From Lachnospiraceae bacterium (GTDB taxonomy: Bacteria; Bacillota; Clostridia; Lachnospirales; Lachnospiraceae), in contig VSNQ01000002.1 of the NCBI GenBank assembly GCA_009774395.1, positions 1-64,000 on the forward strand: 64,000 nt of DNA. Direction: 5' to 3'. A program made the translations under genes and the position numbers. Every line of letters begins with the position of its first letter. Position 1 is the first letter of the stretch. Below are positions 34,089 through 42,246 of the stretch, piece after piece. The notes beneath the pieces were generated by a model. It searched no databases and was not told the DNA's origin. It saw only the letters and a list, made by a program, of their open reading frames with translations.

Positions 34089-34140
34089 ATGCACACGACC
34101 GCATAAGGAATTTAGCCGCTTTGTAGTATGCGGTTGGCAT
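34089..34140 (+). repeat. ATGCACA-family structured repeat, copy D
   Basis: ATGCACACG, then ACCGCATA (34098-34105) pairing with TATGCGGT (34127-34134) around AGGAATTTAGCCGCTTTGTAG. It is preceded by another hairpin, TATAGGAAACG ... CGTTTCCTATA (34049-34085). It lies in the leader of the hydrogenase-maturation operon. Confidence 0.6.
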
Positions 34141-34191
34141 ATTTTCAAACAATTGACGGGTGATCCTCCGATTTTAAATAGAGGGATAAAG

Positions 34192-34437
34192 ATGGAAACA
34201 AGGATTGCATTAATTGGTATTATAGTGGAAGAACCACAATCCGTTATGGCGCTGAATCAGCTTTTACACAAATACAGCAGTTATATTATCGGAAGGATGG
34301 GGATTCCTTATCGGGATAAAAAAGTCAATATTATTAGTGTGGCTGTTGACGCGCCGCAGGATGTAATTAACGCGTTGTCTGGAAATATAGGAAGGCTTGC
34401 AGGGATTACAGCAAAAACAGTGTATCAAAAAGTCTGA
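34192..34437 (+). CDS. TM1266-type iron-only hydrogenase system regulator
   Basis: 81 residues from ATG 34192 with AGAGGGA upstream; an in-frame TTG at 34153 is rejected. It has an ACT/NikR-C-like ferredoxin fold: RIALIGIIVEEPQSV, YSSYIIGRMGIPYRD, VNIISVAVDAPQDVIN, LAGITAKTVYQKV. This matches the small family found beside hydEFG genes and annotated as a putative [FeFe]-hydrogenase system regulator; its biochemical role is unproven. First gene of the hyd operon, 15 bases before hydE. Confidence 0.85.
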   Translation: METRIALIGIIVEEPQSVMALNQLLHKYSSYIIGRMGIPYRDKKVNIISVAVDAPQDVINALSGNIGRLAGITAKTVYQKV

Positions 34438-34452
34438 AATAAGGAAATGAGT

Positions 34453-35502
34453 ATGCATGGGAACAGGGAAATAGAGATAATTGAGGGGCTTGCGAAGGAG
34501 AGTAGGCTTGATATGGCAGGGCTTGCGGTACTGCTGACAACAGAAAATGCAGAAACTGTCAAGTATTTGCAGACGCAGGCACGTGCAGCGGCAGACAAAA
34601 TTTATGGCAAAGAGATTTATATTCGAGGGCTGATTGAATTCACGAATTTTTGCAGAAACAATTGTTATTATTGCGGTATTCGGCGGGATAATTCCAATAT
34701 TGAACGTTATCGTTTATTAAAAGAGCAGATTTTAGCGTGCTGTGCGTATGGTTATGACATCGGAATGAGAACATTTGTTTTACAAGGCGGCGAGGATGCA
34801 TTTTTTACGGATCGGGATATCTGTGAGATTGTTTCTTGTATAAAAAAACAGTACGCAGACTGTGCGGTTACACTTTCCATTGGCGAAAAAAGCAGGGAAA
34901 GCTATCAGGCGTACTTTGATGCAGGGGCAGACCGCTATCTGCTGCGCCATGAAACGGCAGATAGGGAACACTATCAAAAGCTGCATCCTATAGAATTAAG
35001 TTTGGAAAATAGAAAACGCTGTCTGTGGGATTTAAAAGAAATCGGTTTTCAGACAGGCTGCGGTTTTATGGTTGGCTCTCCTTACCAGACCATCGATACA
35101 ATCTGGCAGGATTTGCAGTTTATCTGCGCATTACAGCCGCAAATGGTTGGTATCGGACCGTTTATTCCGCAAAAGGATACGCCATTTGGAAAACATAAGG
35201 CGGGTACATTGGATAGGACGCTGCGGCTTTTGAGCATAATACGGCTGTTAGTGCCGCATGTACTGCTGCCAGCAACAACGGCGCTTGGGACAATTCATCC
35301 GTCCGGCAGGGAGCAGGGGGTATTACATGGCGCAAATGTGGTAATGCCCAATCTTTCTCCCACAGAAGTGCGGGAAAAGTACAAGCTTTATGATAACAAA
35401 ATCCATGCCGGAGCAGAGGCGGCAGAGGGGCTGCAAAATCTGGCAGAAAATATGGAGCACATTGGGTATCAGATTGTTGTGGCGCGAGGGGATTTTTGGT
35501 AG
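34453..35502 (+). CDS. hydE: [FeFe] hydrogenase H-cluster maturase HydE (radical SAM)
   Basis: 349 residues from ATG 34453, which suits AAGGA at 34441 better than ATG 34447. The radical SAM motif CX3CX2C is in NFCRNNCYYCG (C67, C71, C74 from this start), following EFTN; GGEDAFF near 110; the RHETAD segment near 175 and GCGFMVGSP near 215 complete the barrel. With HydG and HydF it builds the 2Fe subcluster; HydE acts on the HydG product. Cytoplasmic and oxygen-sensitive. It is followed 33 bases later by a nucleotidyltransferase gene. Confidence 0.96.
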   Translation: MHGNREIEIIEGLAKESRLDMAGLAVLLTTENAETVKYLQTQARAAADKIYGKEIYIRGLIEFTNFCRNNCYYCGIRRDNSNIERYRLLKEQILACCAYGYDIGMRTFVLQGGEDAFFTDRDICEIVSCIKKQYADCAVTLSIGEKSRESYQAYFDAGADRYLLRHETADREHYQKLHPIELSLENRKRCLWDLKEIGFQTGCGFMVGSPYQTIDTIWQDLQFICALQPQMVGIGPFIPQKDTPFGKHKAGTLDRTLRLLSIIRLLVPHVLLPATTALGTIHPSGREQGVLHGANVVMPNLSPTEVREKYKLYDNKIHAGAEAAEGLQNLAENMEHIGYQIVVARGDFW

Positions 35503-35535
35503 CAAATTTTGGAGGTCAAATTTTGGAGGTATAGT

Positions 35536-36123
35536 ATGCTTGGGTATCGCCGTGATATAGAAACACAGCGTCAGATTTTATGGAAAATTCTTTCTGAAAA
35601 TATCGTTCTGCATCAAGTAATAAAAGAAGTACAGACATTCGGTTACGATAATGCTTATGTTGGGGCAGGCTGTATTTGCCAGTCTGTTTGGAATTATCAG
35701 AATGGTTATGATCCAATGTATGGGATTTCAGATATTGATATTGTGTATTTTGATACGGATTTATCCTATGAGAAAGAGGATTGTGTTATCAAACAGCTGA
35801 AACAGCGGTTTGCTGGACTGCCCGTTGCAATAGATGTAAAAAATGAGGCAAGGGTTCATTTATGGATTACAGAACGTTTTGGGTATGTTATAGAGCTGTA
35901 TACTTGCGTTGAGGAGGCTATTGATACTTGGCCTACAACGGCGTCAGCAGTGGGGGTGCAGATGAAAGGAGAGGTTTTCTCTGTGTATGCGCCCTATGGT
36001 TTGAATGATATGTTTGGTCAGATTATCCGTCCGAATAAGGTTCAGATTACAAAAGAAACATATCTGGCAAAATGCACGAAATGGAAAGCAAAATGGGATT
36101 CTTTGCAGATTTTAGAGTGGTAA
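35536..36123 (+). CDS. Nucleotidyltransferase-like protein (NTP_transf_6 type) inside the hyd operon
   Basis: 195 residues from ATG 35536. The putative metal-binding pattern is SDIDIVYFD near 75, after GAGCICQSVWN; VAIDVKNEARVHLW and GYVIELYTCVEEAIDTWPTTASAVGV follow. These match the COG3575 family of nucleotidyltransferase-fold proteins, whose substrate is not known. The DNA before the start carries a tandem duplication, CAAATTTTGGAGGT twice (35502-35530), giving two ribosome sites; the second serves the ATG and the first would serve TTG 35509. It sits between hydE and hydG. Confidence 0.85.
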   Translation: MLGYRRDIETQRQILWKILSENIVLHQVIKEVQTFGYDNAYVGAGCICQSVWNYQNGYDPMYGISDIDIVYFDTDLSYEKEDCVIKQLKQRFAGLPVAIDVKNEARVHLWITERFGYVIELYTCVEEAIDTWPTTASAVGVQMKGEVFSVYAPYGLNDMFGQIIRPNKVQITKETYLAKCTKWKAKWDSLQILEW

Positions 36124-36131
36124 TATTTTTT

Positions 36132-36168
36132 ATGCACACGACCGCATAAGGGATTTAGCTGCTTTGCG
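36132..36168 (+). repeat. ATGCACA-family repeat, truncated copy E
   Basis: ATGCACACGACCGCATAAGG then GATTTAGCTGCTTTGCG, nearly identical to the left half of copy D, but the right stem arm is missing. It lies between the nucleotidyltransferase gene and hydG. Confidence 0.55.
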
Positions 36169-36243
36169 TTTAATATTATAAAAACTAATTGGGAAGCTTT
36201 GGCGTTAGAACCAGACCTAACCAAAAAGAAAGGAAGAAGAAAA

Positions 36244-37662
36244 ATGTATCAAGTAACATCTTTAAAAGCAGAGGAATTTATTTCCGATCAGGAGATTCGG
36301 GAAACGCTTGCCTACGCAGACGAAAACTGCGGGAATGCCGAGGCAGTCGGCAAAATTTTGGAAAAGGCACGACAGAGAAAGGGATTGAATCATAGGGAGG
36401 CATCCGTTTTGCTTGCCTGTACAGATGAGGAGGTAATACAGCAAATCTATCAGCTTGCCGAGCAGATTAAAAAAGATTACTACGGTAATCGCATTGTGTT
36501 GTTTGCGCCTCTTTATTTATCCAACTATTGCGTAAATGGCTGTGTATACTGTCCATATCATTTGAAAAATAAGCATATTGCACGCAAAAAGCTGACGCAG
36601 GAGGAGATTGTCAGAGAGGTTACGGCACTGCAGGATATGGGGCATAAGCGTCTTGCGATTGAGGCGGGAGAAGACCCTGTCAATAATCCCATAGAGTATA
36701 TTTTGGAATGTATTGATACGATTTACAGTATTAAACATAAAAATGGTGCAATCCGCCGTGTCAATGTAAATATTGCGGCAACAACGGTCGAGAATTACAA
36801 AAAGCTGCATCAGGCGGGAATTGGAACGTATATTCTTTTTCAAGAAACATATCATAAAGAAAGCTATGAAAAGCTCCATCCAACAGGGCCGAAGCATGAT
36901 TATGCATACCATACAGAAGCAATGGATCGCGCAATGGAGGGCGGCATTGATGATGTTGGGCTTGGCGTACTGTTTGGATTAGAGATGTATCGCTATGAGT
37001 TTGCGGGGCTTTTAATGCACGCAGAACACTTAGAGGCAGTGCATGGCGTGGGACCGCATACGATTAGCGTGCCGCGGGTAAAACACGCAGATGATATTGA
37101 TCCGTCAGCGTTTGATAATGGTATTAGTGATGATGTGTTTGCAAAAATCTGCGCATTAATTCGAATCAGTGTACCCTATACAGGTATGATTATCTCTACA
37201 AGGGAAAGTCAGGCGGTGCGTGAGCGTGTGCTTCCTTTGGGCGTATCGCAAATTAGCGGCGCATCGAAAACAAGTGTTGGCGGTTATGCAGACGAAGAAC
37301 CGGAGGAAGTGACGAGTGCTCAGTTTGATGTCAGCGATCAGCGCACATTGGATGAAGTGGTCAATTGGCTGATGCGGATGAATTATATTCCCAGCTTCTG
37401 TACAGCGTGTTATCGGGAGGGCAGGACAGGTGATCGCTTTATGACGCTGTGCAAAAATATGCAGATATTAAATTGCTGTCACCCAAATGCTTTAATGACA
37501 TTAAAGGAATATTTGGAGGACTATGCCAGTGAGGATTCTAAGCGCATTGGTATGGCGCTGATAGAGAGAGAACTTGAGAAAATTCCAAATTCCAAGGTGC
37601 GGGAAACAGCGGCGGCTTATATTCATGATATTGAGGGCGGAAAACGGGATTTCCGGTTTTAG
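36244..37662 (+). CDS. hydG: [FeFe] hydrogenase H-cluster maturase HydG (radical SAM tyrosine lyase)
   Basis: 472 residues from ATG 36244 (an AGGAAG site precedes it; the in-frame TTG at 36199 lacks one). The radical SAM cluster cysteines are C96, C100, C103 in NYCVNGCVYCPYH. The C-terminal auxiliary-cluster motif is in FCTACYREGRTGDRFM followed by a distal CC near 415. It splits tyrosine to give CO and cyanide on an Fe(Cys) synthon for the H-cluster. RVNVNIAATTVENY and FQETYH mark the barrel. It is followed after 9 bases by hydF. Confidence 0.97.
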   Translation: MYQVTSLKAEEFISDQEIRETLAYADENCGNAEAVGKILEKARQRKGLNHREASVLLACTDEEVIQQIYQLAEQIKKDYYGNRIVLFAPLYLSNYCVNGCVYCPYHLKNKHIARKKLTQEEIVREVTALQDMGHKRLAIEAGEDPVNNPIEYILECIDTIYSIKHKNGAIRRVNVNIAATTVENYKKLHQAGIGTYILFQETYHKESYEKLHPTGPKHDYAYHTEAMDRAMEGGIDDVGLGVLFGLEMYRYEFAGLLMHAEHLEAVHGVGPHTISVPRVKHADDIDPSAFDNGISDDVFAKICALIRISVPYTGMIISTRESQAVRERVLPLGVSQISGASKTSVGGYADEEPEEVTSAQFDVSDQRTLDEVVNWLMRMNYIPSFCTACYREGRTGDRFMTLCKNMQILNCCHPNALMTLKEYLEDYASEDSKRIGMALIERELEKIPNSKVRETAAAYIHDIEGGKRDFRF

Positions 37663-37671
37663 GGAGGGCAT

Positions 37672-38874
37672 ATGGCAGAAACAGGAAATGAAATACCAGC
37701 TTCTAATCGGCTGCATATCGGCGTTTTTGGCAGGACAAACAGTGGAAAATCGTCATTTATTAATGCATTTACAGGGCAGCAGGTGTCGATTGTAGCAGAT
37801 GTCGCCGGAACAACCACCGATCCCGTATATAAGCCAATGGAGATTGCGCCGCTTGGGGCTTGCGTGTTAATAGATACTGCGGGATTTGATGATAACAGTC
37901 CCCTTGGCGGCAGCCGTATGGAAAAAACAATGCTTGCTGCGGAAAAAAGCGACATTGCTGTCATTATTTTTGCGGAGAATAAGATGGAGCAGGAACTTGC
38001 TTGGTATTCTAAATTTCAGGAACGCAATACGCCAGTATTGCTGTTGGTGGGCAAGGCGGACAGCCGTAAGCCAGAGGAAACGCAGGCACTTTTGGAGCAG
38101 ATTAAGAAGAAAACGGGTAAGGAAGCACTGCCAATTAGCACAGTAACAGGCGTAGGCAGGGATAAGGTTCGGGAGGCACTTGCACGGTTGATACCAGAGG
38201 ACTTTGGGACACGTTTCATAACAGGGGATTTGCTGGAAGGCGGAGAATCGGTAATGCTTGTAATGCCGCAGGATATCCAAGCGCCCAAAGGCAGGCTGAT
38301 TTTGCCGCAGGTGCAGACAATACGGGAACTGCTTGACCGGAAATGCATTGTTACCAGCGTGACGACAGATCAATTTACGGAAGGGCTTGTCACGCTGCAA
38401 AAGCCGCCGAAACTGATTATTACTGATTCACAGGCATTTGGTTATGTATATCAGAATAAGCCTGCCGAGAGTATGCTGACCTCTTTTTCTGTGCTGTTTG
38501 CAGCATATAAGGGAGATTTGCCTTACTATATGGAGGGCGCGCGGCATATCGAAAACTTAAATGCCCATTCTAAGGTGTTGATCGCCGAGTGCTGCACCCA
38601 TGCGCCGCTTGCTGAGGATATCGGCCGCGTAAAGCTGCCGCGGATGTTGCGGAAACGTTTTGGAGAAACTTTGCAGACAGAGGTAAAAAGTGGAACGGAT
38701 TTCCCGCAGGATTTAACGGAGTATGATTTGATTATCCAGTGCGGTGCGTGTATGTTTAACAGGAATTATGTGCTTTCGCGGATTGACAGAGCGCGGAAGC
38801 AGAATGTGCCAATGACCAATTATGGTGTGGCAATCGCGCATTTGACAGGAATATTGGATCAGATTGTAGTTTAA
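37672..38874 (+). CDS. hydF: [FeFe] hydrogenase maturation GTPase HydF
   Basis: 400 residues. GTPase domain: P-loop GRTNSGKSS (about 18-26), switch AGTTTDP (G2), DTAGFDD (G3), and VGKADS (G4). The middle dimerisation region is followed by the C-terminal cluster-binding part with ECCTHAP (near 302) and QCGACMFN (near 353), giving the conserved CXH...CXXC ligands. It is the scaffold that receives the 2Fe precursor and loads it into hydrogenase. Last gene of the operon. The hydrogenase structural gene itself is not in the window. Confidence 0.96.
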   Translation: MAETGNEIPASNRLHIGVFGRTNSGKSSFINAFTGQQVSIVADVAGTTTDPVYKPMEIAPLGACVLIDTAGFDDNSPLGGSRMEKTMLAAEKSDIAVIIFAENKMEQELAWYSKFQERNTPVLLLVGKADSRKPEETQALLEQIKKKTGKEALPISTVTGVGRDKVREALARLIPEDFGTRFITGDLLEGGESVMLVMPQDIQAPKGRLILPQVQTIRELLDRKCIVTSVTTDQFTEGLVTLQKPPKLIITDSQAFGYVYQNKPAESMLTSFSVLFAAYKGDLPYYMEGARHIENLNAHSKVLIAECCTHAPLAEDIGRVKLPRMLRKRFGETLQTEVKSGTDFPQDLTEYDLIIQCGACMFNRNYVLSRIDRARKQNVPMTNYGVAIAHLTGILDQIVV

Positions 38875-38876
38875 AA

Positions 38877-39425
38877 TATAAAGGGAATGGGGCGGTTGGA
38901 AAATGAGGTGCTCTGGCAAGTATATCGTTTGCATTTGGGGTTTAATATCAATAACACGATAAAGAACTTCGGCGCAGGAAATACCAATTGCAGAAAATGG
39001 TGTCCCATTTGCAAAACCAGCTTCTGTTCCTGTGAAATCAAGTCCAATTTTGTAAGGAACTGTTCAAAAATTACTTGTGACAAGTACGCCGTATAAATGT
39101 TCCTATGCAAATTACTTTGTAATTAGAAGAAAATCGTAGGCATAGGAGGCAAAGGCATAAAGAGCAATGCCTTATGTCAAGATTTTCTGATGCCGCAGAT
39201 AGCCATTTAGACAAGTAATTGTCATAAGTAACTTATTAACAGTTTCTAAGTGCCTTCCCCGTCTATTACAACGTCAGTTGCGACAAGCCCTGCTGCATTA
39301 TCGTCTGGTTTGTAGGTATCTCCAGAGTTGTAGGCAATACTTCAATCACGGCTGTTGTACATAATCCATGTAATCGATCCGTCTAAATCTTTAATATTAA
39401 TATTGGAGTTAAATACAGCAGGCGC
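38877..39425 (-). pseudogene. Broken gene for a secreted repeat-type protein, interrupted by a MITE
   Basis: Read on the minus strand from about 39425: AAAPAVFNSNINIKDLDGSI and TWIMYNSRD, a frameshift, then SIAYNSGDTYKPDDNAAGLV and ATDVVIDGEGT. After the 191-bp insertion at 39056-39246 it resumes as YKIGLDFTGTEAGFANGTPF and SAIGISCAEVLYRVIDIK. From memory this matches a domain in large clostridial secreted or cell-surface proteins (carbohydrate-binding modules). Removing the insertion and one TAA restores GGC-ACT-TAC-AAA in frame (G-T-Y-K). There is no start codon, so it is a decayed fragment. Confidence 0.65.
39056..39246. repeat. MITE-like element, GGAACTGTT family, copy E
   Basis: 191 bp, the longest un-nested copy: GGAACTGTTCAAAAATTACTT ... 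AAGTAACTTATTAACAGTTTC. Direct TAA repeats at 39053-39055 and 39247-39249. Internally AATTACTTTGTAATT and the ATCTGCGGCAT region are shared with copy D. It disrupts the pseudogene described above, giving direct evidence of insertion and of the empty site. Confidence 0.85.
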
Positions 39426-39734
39426 AGCGGCTATATGGATAAGTATAATGTAAGTTATGGGAAATGAAATACTATAGACAGTTGATTCCTTAAATGATAT
39501 TATTTCCGTGAGAAGTTGCAAATACGTTTTCAGATGAAAGACAGACAGTATACACAAGCGGTTAAGGGATATATTGACGAAATTCTGCTGGTAGGAATAA
39601 ACTATAATAAACAGAATACAGATAAATCTCATAATTGTGTGATTGAGAAGATAGAAAAGCTGAAATAAATAAAAGATAATTATTTGTAAAATGGATGTGC
39701 ATAGCTGGAAAATCTGATTTTTGGAGCAAATGTT

Positions 39735-40001
39735 ATGAGTAGAAGTTATAAGAAAATTCCGTGTTGTAAAGATCACAACAAAGGAATGAAAAAATATGCT
39801 AATAGATATGTACGGAGAAATTTTTTGGTAGTTCCATCAGGAACGGCATATAAAAAGTTGTTTTGTTCTTGGAATATTTGTGATTATAAGTTTTTGGAAT
39901 CATTTTCTTCTTATAAAAAATGGAGTTCTAAGTACAATCATAAAAGTTATACAGATGCAGAGTTATATAGAATGTGGTACAAATATTATAAAATGAAATA
40001 A
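39735..40001 (+). CDS. Small basic protein (MSRSYKK type), unknown function
   Basis: 88 residues, very rich in Lys, Tyr and aromatic residues. It starts MSRSYKKIPCCKDHNKGMKK and is followed by KKYANRYVRRNF. Similar short proteins with an MSRSYKK start occur widely in Firmicutes, but I know of no function. There is no signal or membrane segment; the composition suggests nucleic-acid contact. Flanked by repeats and remnants, it may be part of a decayed accessory region. Confidence 0.7.
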   Translation: MSRSYKKIPCCKDHNKGMKKYANRYVRRNFLVVPSGTAYKKLFCSWNICDYKFLESFSSYKKWSSKYNHKSYTDAELYRMWYKYYKMK

Positions 40002-40052
40002 TATAAAAATATTGTTTCGTCAGATGAATGCAGATGTTAAATCATTAGAAAT

Positions 40053-40114
40053 GGAGCTGTCACAATTAACTTTGATGATACAAGATAGAGTGTTAAACAT
40101 AGCACGATGTTATG
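40053..40114. repeat. GTCGC-family element, truncated copy 4
   Basis: Left half only: GAGCTGTCACAATTAAC then TGATACAAGATA...GTGTTAAACATAGCACG. It is cut by the 26-bp palindrome TTAGCGTC...GACGCTTA at 40115-40140, which also occurs at 2276-2297 and 4553-4578. Confidence 0.55.
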
Positions 40115-40149
40115 CTTAGCGTCAGTCTTTTCGACGCTTAGTAACGCTT

Positions 40150-40232
40150 AAATTTAAACATAACAAGATTATCTGATGCTGCAGATGGACATTTAGACAA
40201 GTCAAATGGATAAGTTATTTATTGACAGTTCC
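40150..40232. repeat. MITE-like element, GGAACTGTT family, truncated copy F
   Basis: Right half matching copy E: CAAGATTATCTGATGC, GCAGATGGACATTTAGACAA, then TAAGTTATTTATTGACAGTTCC. The left half is missing. The end lies 34 bases before the TatD start and supplies spurious in-frame codons upstream of it. Confidence 0.6.
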
Positions 40233-40266
40233 GAAACAAGAACTTGACTTTATTTTGGAGAAAAGT

Positions 40267-41067
40267 ATGGAACTTATAAAATATTATGATATTGGTTTAA
40301 ACTTATTTTGTAAACAGTTTTCTGATCCCGAAGAAGTAATCGTTGAGGCAGGAAATAATAAGGTATGTTGTATTCTGACAGGAACAGATACAAAAGAAAA
40401 TAGGAAAATAGATGATTTTGTAAAAACTCATTATGCTTTTGGGACAGCAGGAATACACCCACATAATGCGGATTATGCAAAACAGGAGGATTTTCAGCTT
40501 ATAGAACAAATCATAACTCAAAATAATAAGATAGTAGCAGTAGGGGAATGCGGGCTAGACTATGACAGAATGTTTTCCAGAAAAGAGAATCAAGTAAGGT
40601 GTCTGGAAAAACATATTGTTCTGGCAGAAAAACTGAACAAACCATTATTTCTTCATGAACGCAGTGCATCAGATGATTTCATAAAGAGATTTAAAAAACA
40701 CCCAGAACTTTGTAGAAAATCTGTGGTTCATTGTTTTACTGGTGATAAAGCAACTTTAGATAAGTACCTTTCTATGGGATTTTCTATTGGGATTACAGGA
40801 TGGATATGTGATGACCGACGTGCAAAAGAATTGCGTAATGCAGTACAGATTATTCCTTTGGATCGGATTTTAGTGGAAACAGATGCGCCTTATCTAGTGC
40901 CCAAAAATATTCGGGGTCTTGAAAAAATAAATGTACCACAAAATATCAAATATGTAGTAAAGGATTTGGCGAAATATATGAAAGTGGAAGAAGATGTACT
41001 AATTGAAAATGCAAAGAGAAATACAGAAAGGATTTTTCAAATAAAAGTAGAAACATTAAGTGAATAA
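40267..41067 (+). CDS. TatD-family metal-dependent hydrolase/nuclease
   Basis: 266 residues from ATG 40267, with TTGGAG upstream. The longer ORF from TTG 40222 begins inside a repeat, so it is rejected. The N-terminus is YDIGLNLFCKQF, as in E. coli TatD itself, which also lacks the HXH of most relatives. Metal ligands are visible in GIHPHNA, VGECGLDYDR (Glu), FLHERSA (His), VVHCFTGD (His) and VETDAPYL (Asp). The family is Mg2+-dependent 3'-5' exonucleases or D-amino-acyl-tRNA-type hydrolases. It stands alone within a repeat-rich island. Confidence 0.9.
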   Translation: MELIKYYDIGLNLFCKQFSDPEEVIVEAGNNKVCCILTGTDTKENRKIDDFVKTHYAFGTAGIHPHNADYAKQEDFQLIEQIITQNNKIVAVGECGLDYDRMFSRKENQVRCLEKHIVLAEKLNKPLFLHERSASDDFIKRFKKHPELCRKSVVHCFTGDKATLDKYLSMGFSIGITGWICDDRRAKELRNAVQIIPLDRILVETDAPYLVPKNIRGLEKINVPQNIKYVVKDLAKYMKVEEDVLIENAKRNTERIFQIKVETLSE

Positions 41068-41143
41068 TAATCGATATCTTTAAAAAGCAATCTACTGTGG
41101 TTTAGAAATTTTATCAGTGGATTGCACAAGTACTGTTCTTTAT

Positions 41144-41207
41144 ACTACATAACGCCAGCTATATATGTTTAACCAGTGCAGAATGGTAAATTCTGGCGTT
41201 ATGTAGT
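41144..41207. repeat. Palindromic 64-bp repeat, ACTACATAACGCCAG family, copy 2
   Basis: Perfect inverted ends 41144-41158 and 41193-41207; with TAT/ATA flanks the arms reach 18 bp. It is the reverse orientation of the 10535 copy. Confidence 0.75.
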
Positions 41208-41254
41208 ATAACAGCAGTTTACAAGATTTTGCAAAAATTATATTTTTCATAATT

Positions 41255-41611
41255 TTGCATAGAAAGCCAGCGAATGTATCAACGGTGGCAGAATACTTAG
41301 AAATGATGTTGGAAAGAGGGATATTTGTAGATTGGTTATCAGACAAGGAGGTATGCGATATGACAATGGCGCAGTTCTCAAGAGATGATATTTTGATATA
41401 TCAAGGACGAGAAGAAGGAAAAGCCCAAGAAAGGGCAGAAGCCGTTCTTGAACTCCTGGAAGATATTGGAGAACCATCAGAAACGCTTAGGAATTATATT
41501 ATGAAGCAGACGGATTTAGAAGTGTTGAGAAGATGGCATAAAATAGCAGCAAAGGCAGATTCCATAAAAGAGTTTGGGCAGGCTGTGGGGATGTTGGCAA
41601 TATCAATATAG
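41255..41611 (+). pseudogene. C-terminal remnant of an Rpn-family recombination-promoting nuclease
   Basis: The 118-residue ORF matches only the C-terminal third of Rpn/PD-(D/E)XK transposase-like proteins: TMAQFSRDDILIYQGREEGK, then AVLELLEDIGEPSETL and LEVLRRWHKIAAKADSI, a typical helical tail. The nuclease domain is missing and the first 35 residues look foreign. No ribosome site. It sits directly before an integrase remnant in the same frame. Confidence 0.65.
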
Positions 41612-41749
41612 AAAGCAGTATCAAAACTAATGGGACATTCAAAAGAGATTATCACAATGGATGTGTATGGTGATAATAAGGAAATTATTGCGGATGCAGT
41701 ATGTGATCCAATGGATGTTTTTCCAGATGTAGACAAGTATTATGAATAG
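41612..41749 (+). pseudogene. C-terminal remnant of a tyrosine recombinase
   Basis: After the TAG at 41609 the same frame reads KAVSKLMGHSKEIITMDVYG and DNKEIIADAVCD, ending at TAG 41747-41749. This is the last ~45 residues of a phage-type integrase, with the (L)MGHS..TTM..Y box that holds the catalytic tyrosine (DVYG). All upstream parts are gone, so a former mobile element lay here. Confidence 0.7.
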
Positions 41750-41769
41750 AGTAATTGCGTAAAGGTAAG

Positions 41770-41806
41770 GGAGTATTCTGGGAGGTCAGAATACTCCTGA
41801 TTTTAT
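41770..41806 (+). terminator. Rho-independent terminator
   Basis: GGAGTATTCTG (41770-41780), loop GGAGGT, CAGAATACTCC (41787-41797), then TGATTTTATT. An 11-bp perfect stem with a T-rich tail, 20 bases past the integrase remnant. Confidence 0.75.
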
Positions 41807-41828
41807 TGTGTTAGGCTGTGCAGTAAAT

Positions 41829-41933
41829 AATACTCACGACCGTTAAGATTTTCCAATTTCTGCACAGCCCATATTGCATAAGCGGGCAATATGTGTTGTG
41901 CAGAAAGGAAAATCGAATCGTTTGTGAGTATAA
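41829..41933. repeat. ACTCACGA-family element, copy 1 of a near pair
   Basis: ATACTCACGACCGTTAAGATTTTCC at the left, GGAAAATCGAATCG with TTTGTGAGTATAA at the right, and an inner CTGCACA...TGTGCAG hairpin. About 105 bp. Nearly identical to the element 272 bases downstream. Confidence 0.75.
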
Positions 41934-42100
41934 TGAAATAAGAGTGAAAGAATTTACAAAATGTTTATAACTTGTTCGTACTTTGGAAGGTAAGAACGAG
42001 ATATATGATATATGCGCAGTACAAAAAGAAAACAAATATTTGCTTTTTATTGATTAATGACTGTACAAACATATGATTTTGTGTTATGATTCAATCTGAA

Positions 42101-42206
42101 TTATACTGACGACCGTTAAGATTTTCCAATTTCTGTACAGCCCATATTGCATAAGCGAACAATAAATGCTGTGCAGAAAGGAAAATCGAATCGTTCATGA
42201 GTATAG
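42101..42206. repeat. ACTCACGA-family element, copy 2 of a near pair
   Basis: TTATACTGACGACCGTTAAG ... GGAAAATCGAATCGTTCATG AGTATA; the same order and orientation as copy 1 with scattered differences (CTGTACA for CTGCACA). Confidence 0.75.
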
Positions 42207-42246
42207 AAAGTTCCGAAGTAATTCGTCTATTTAGAATTACACCGTG

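Noticed and set aside
38887..39096. Cysteine-rich plus-strand ORF after hydF
   Set aside because: It is the antisense of the secreted-protein remnant and runs into the MITE end; no ribosome site.
41255..41611. Intact small gene of 118 residues
   Set aside because: Only the C-terminal part of the Rpn family is present, the N-terminus is unrelated and there is no ribosome site, so it is listed as a remnant.
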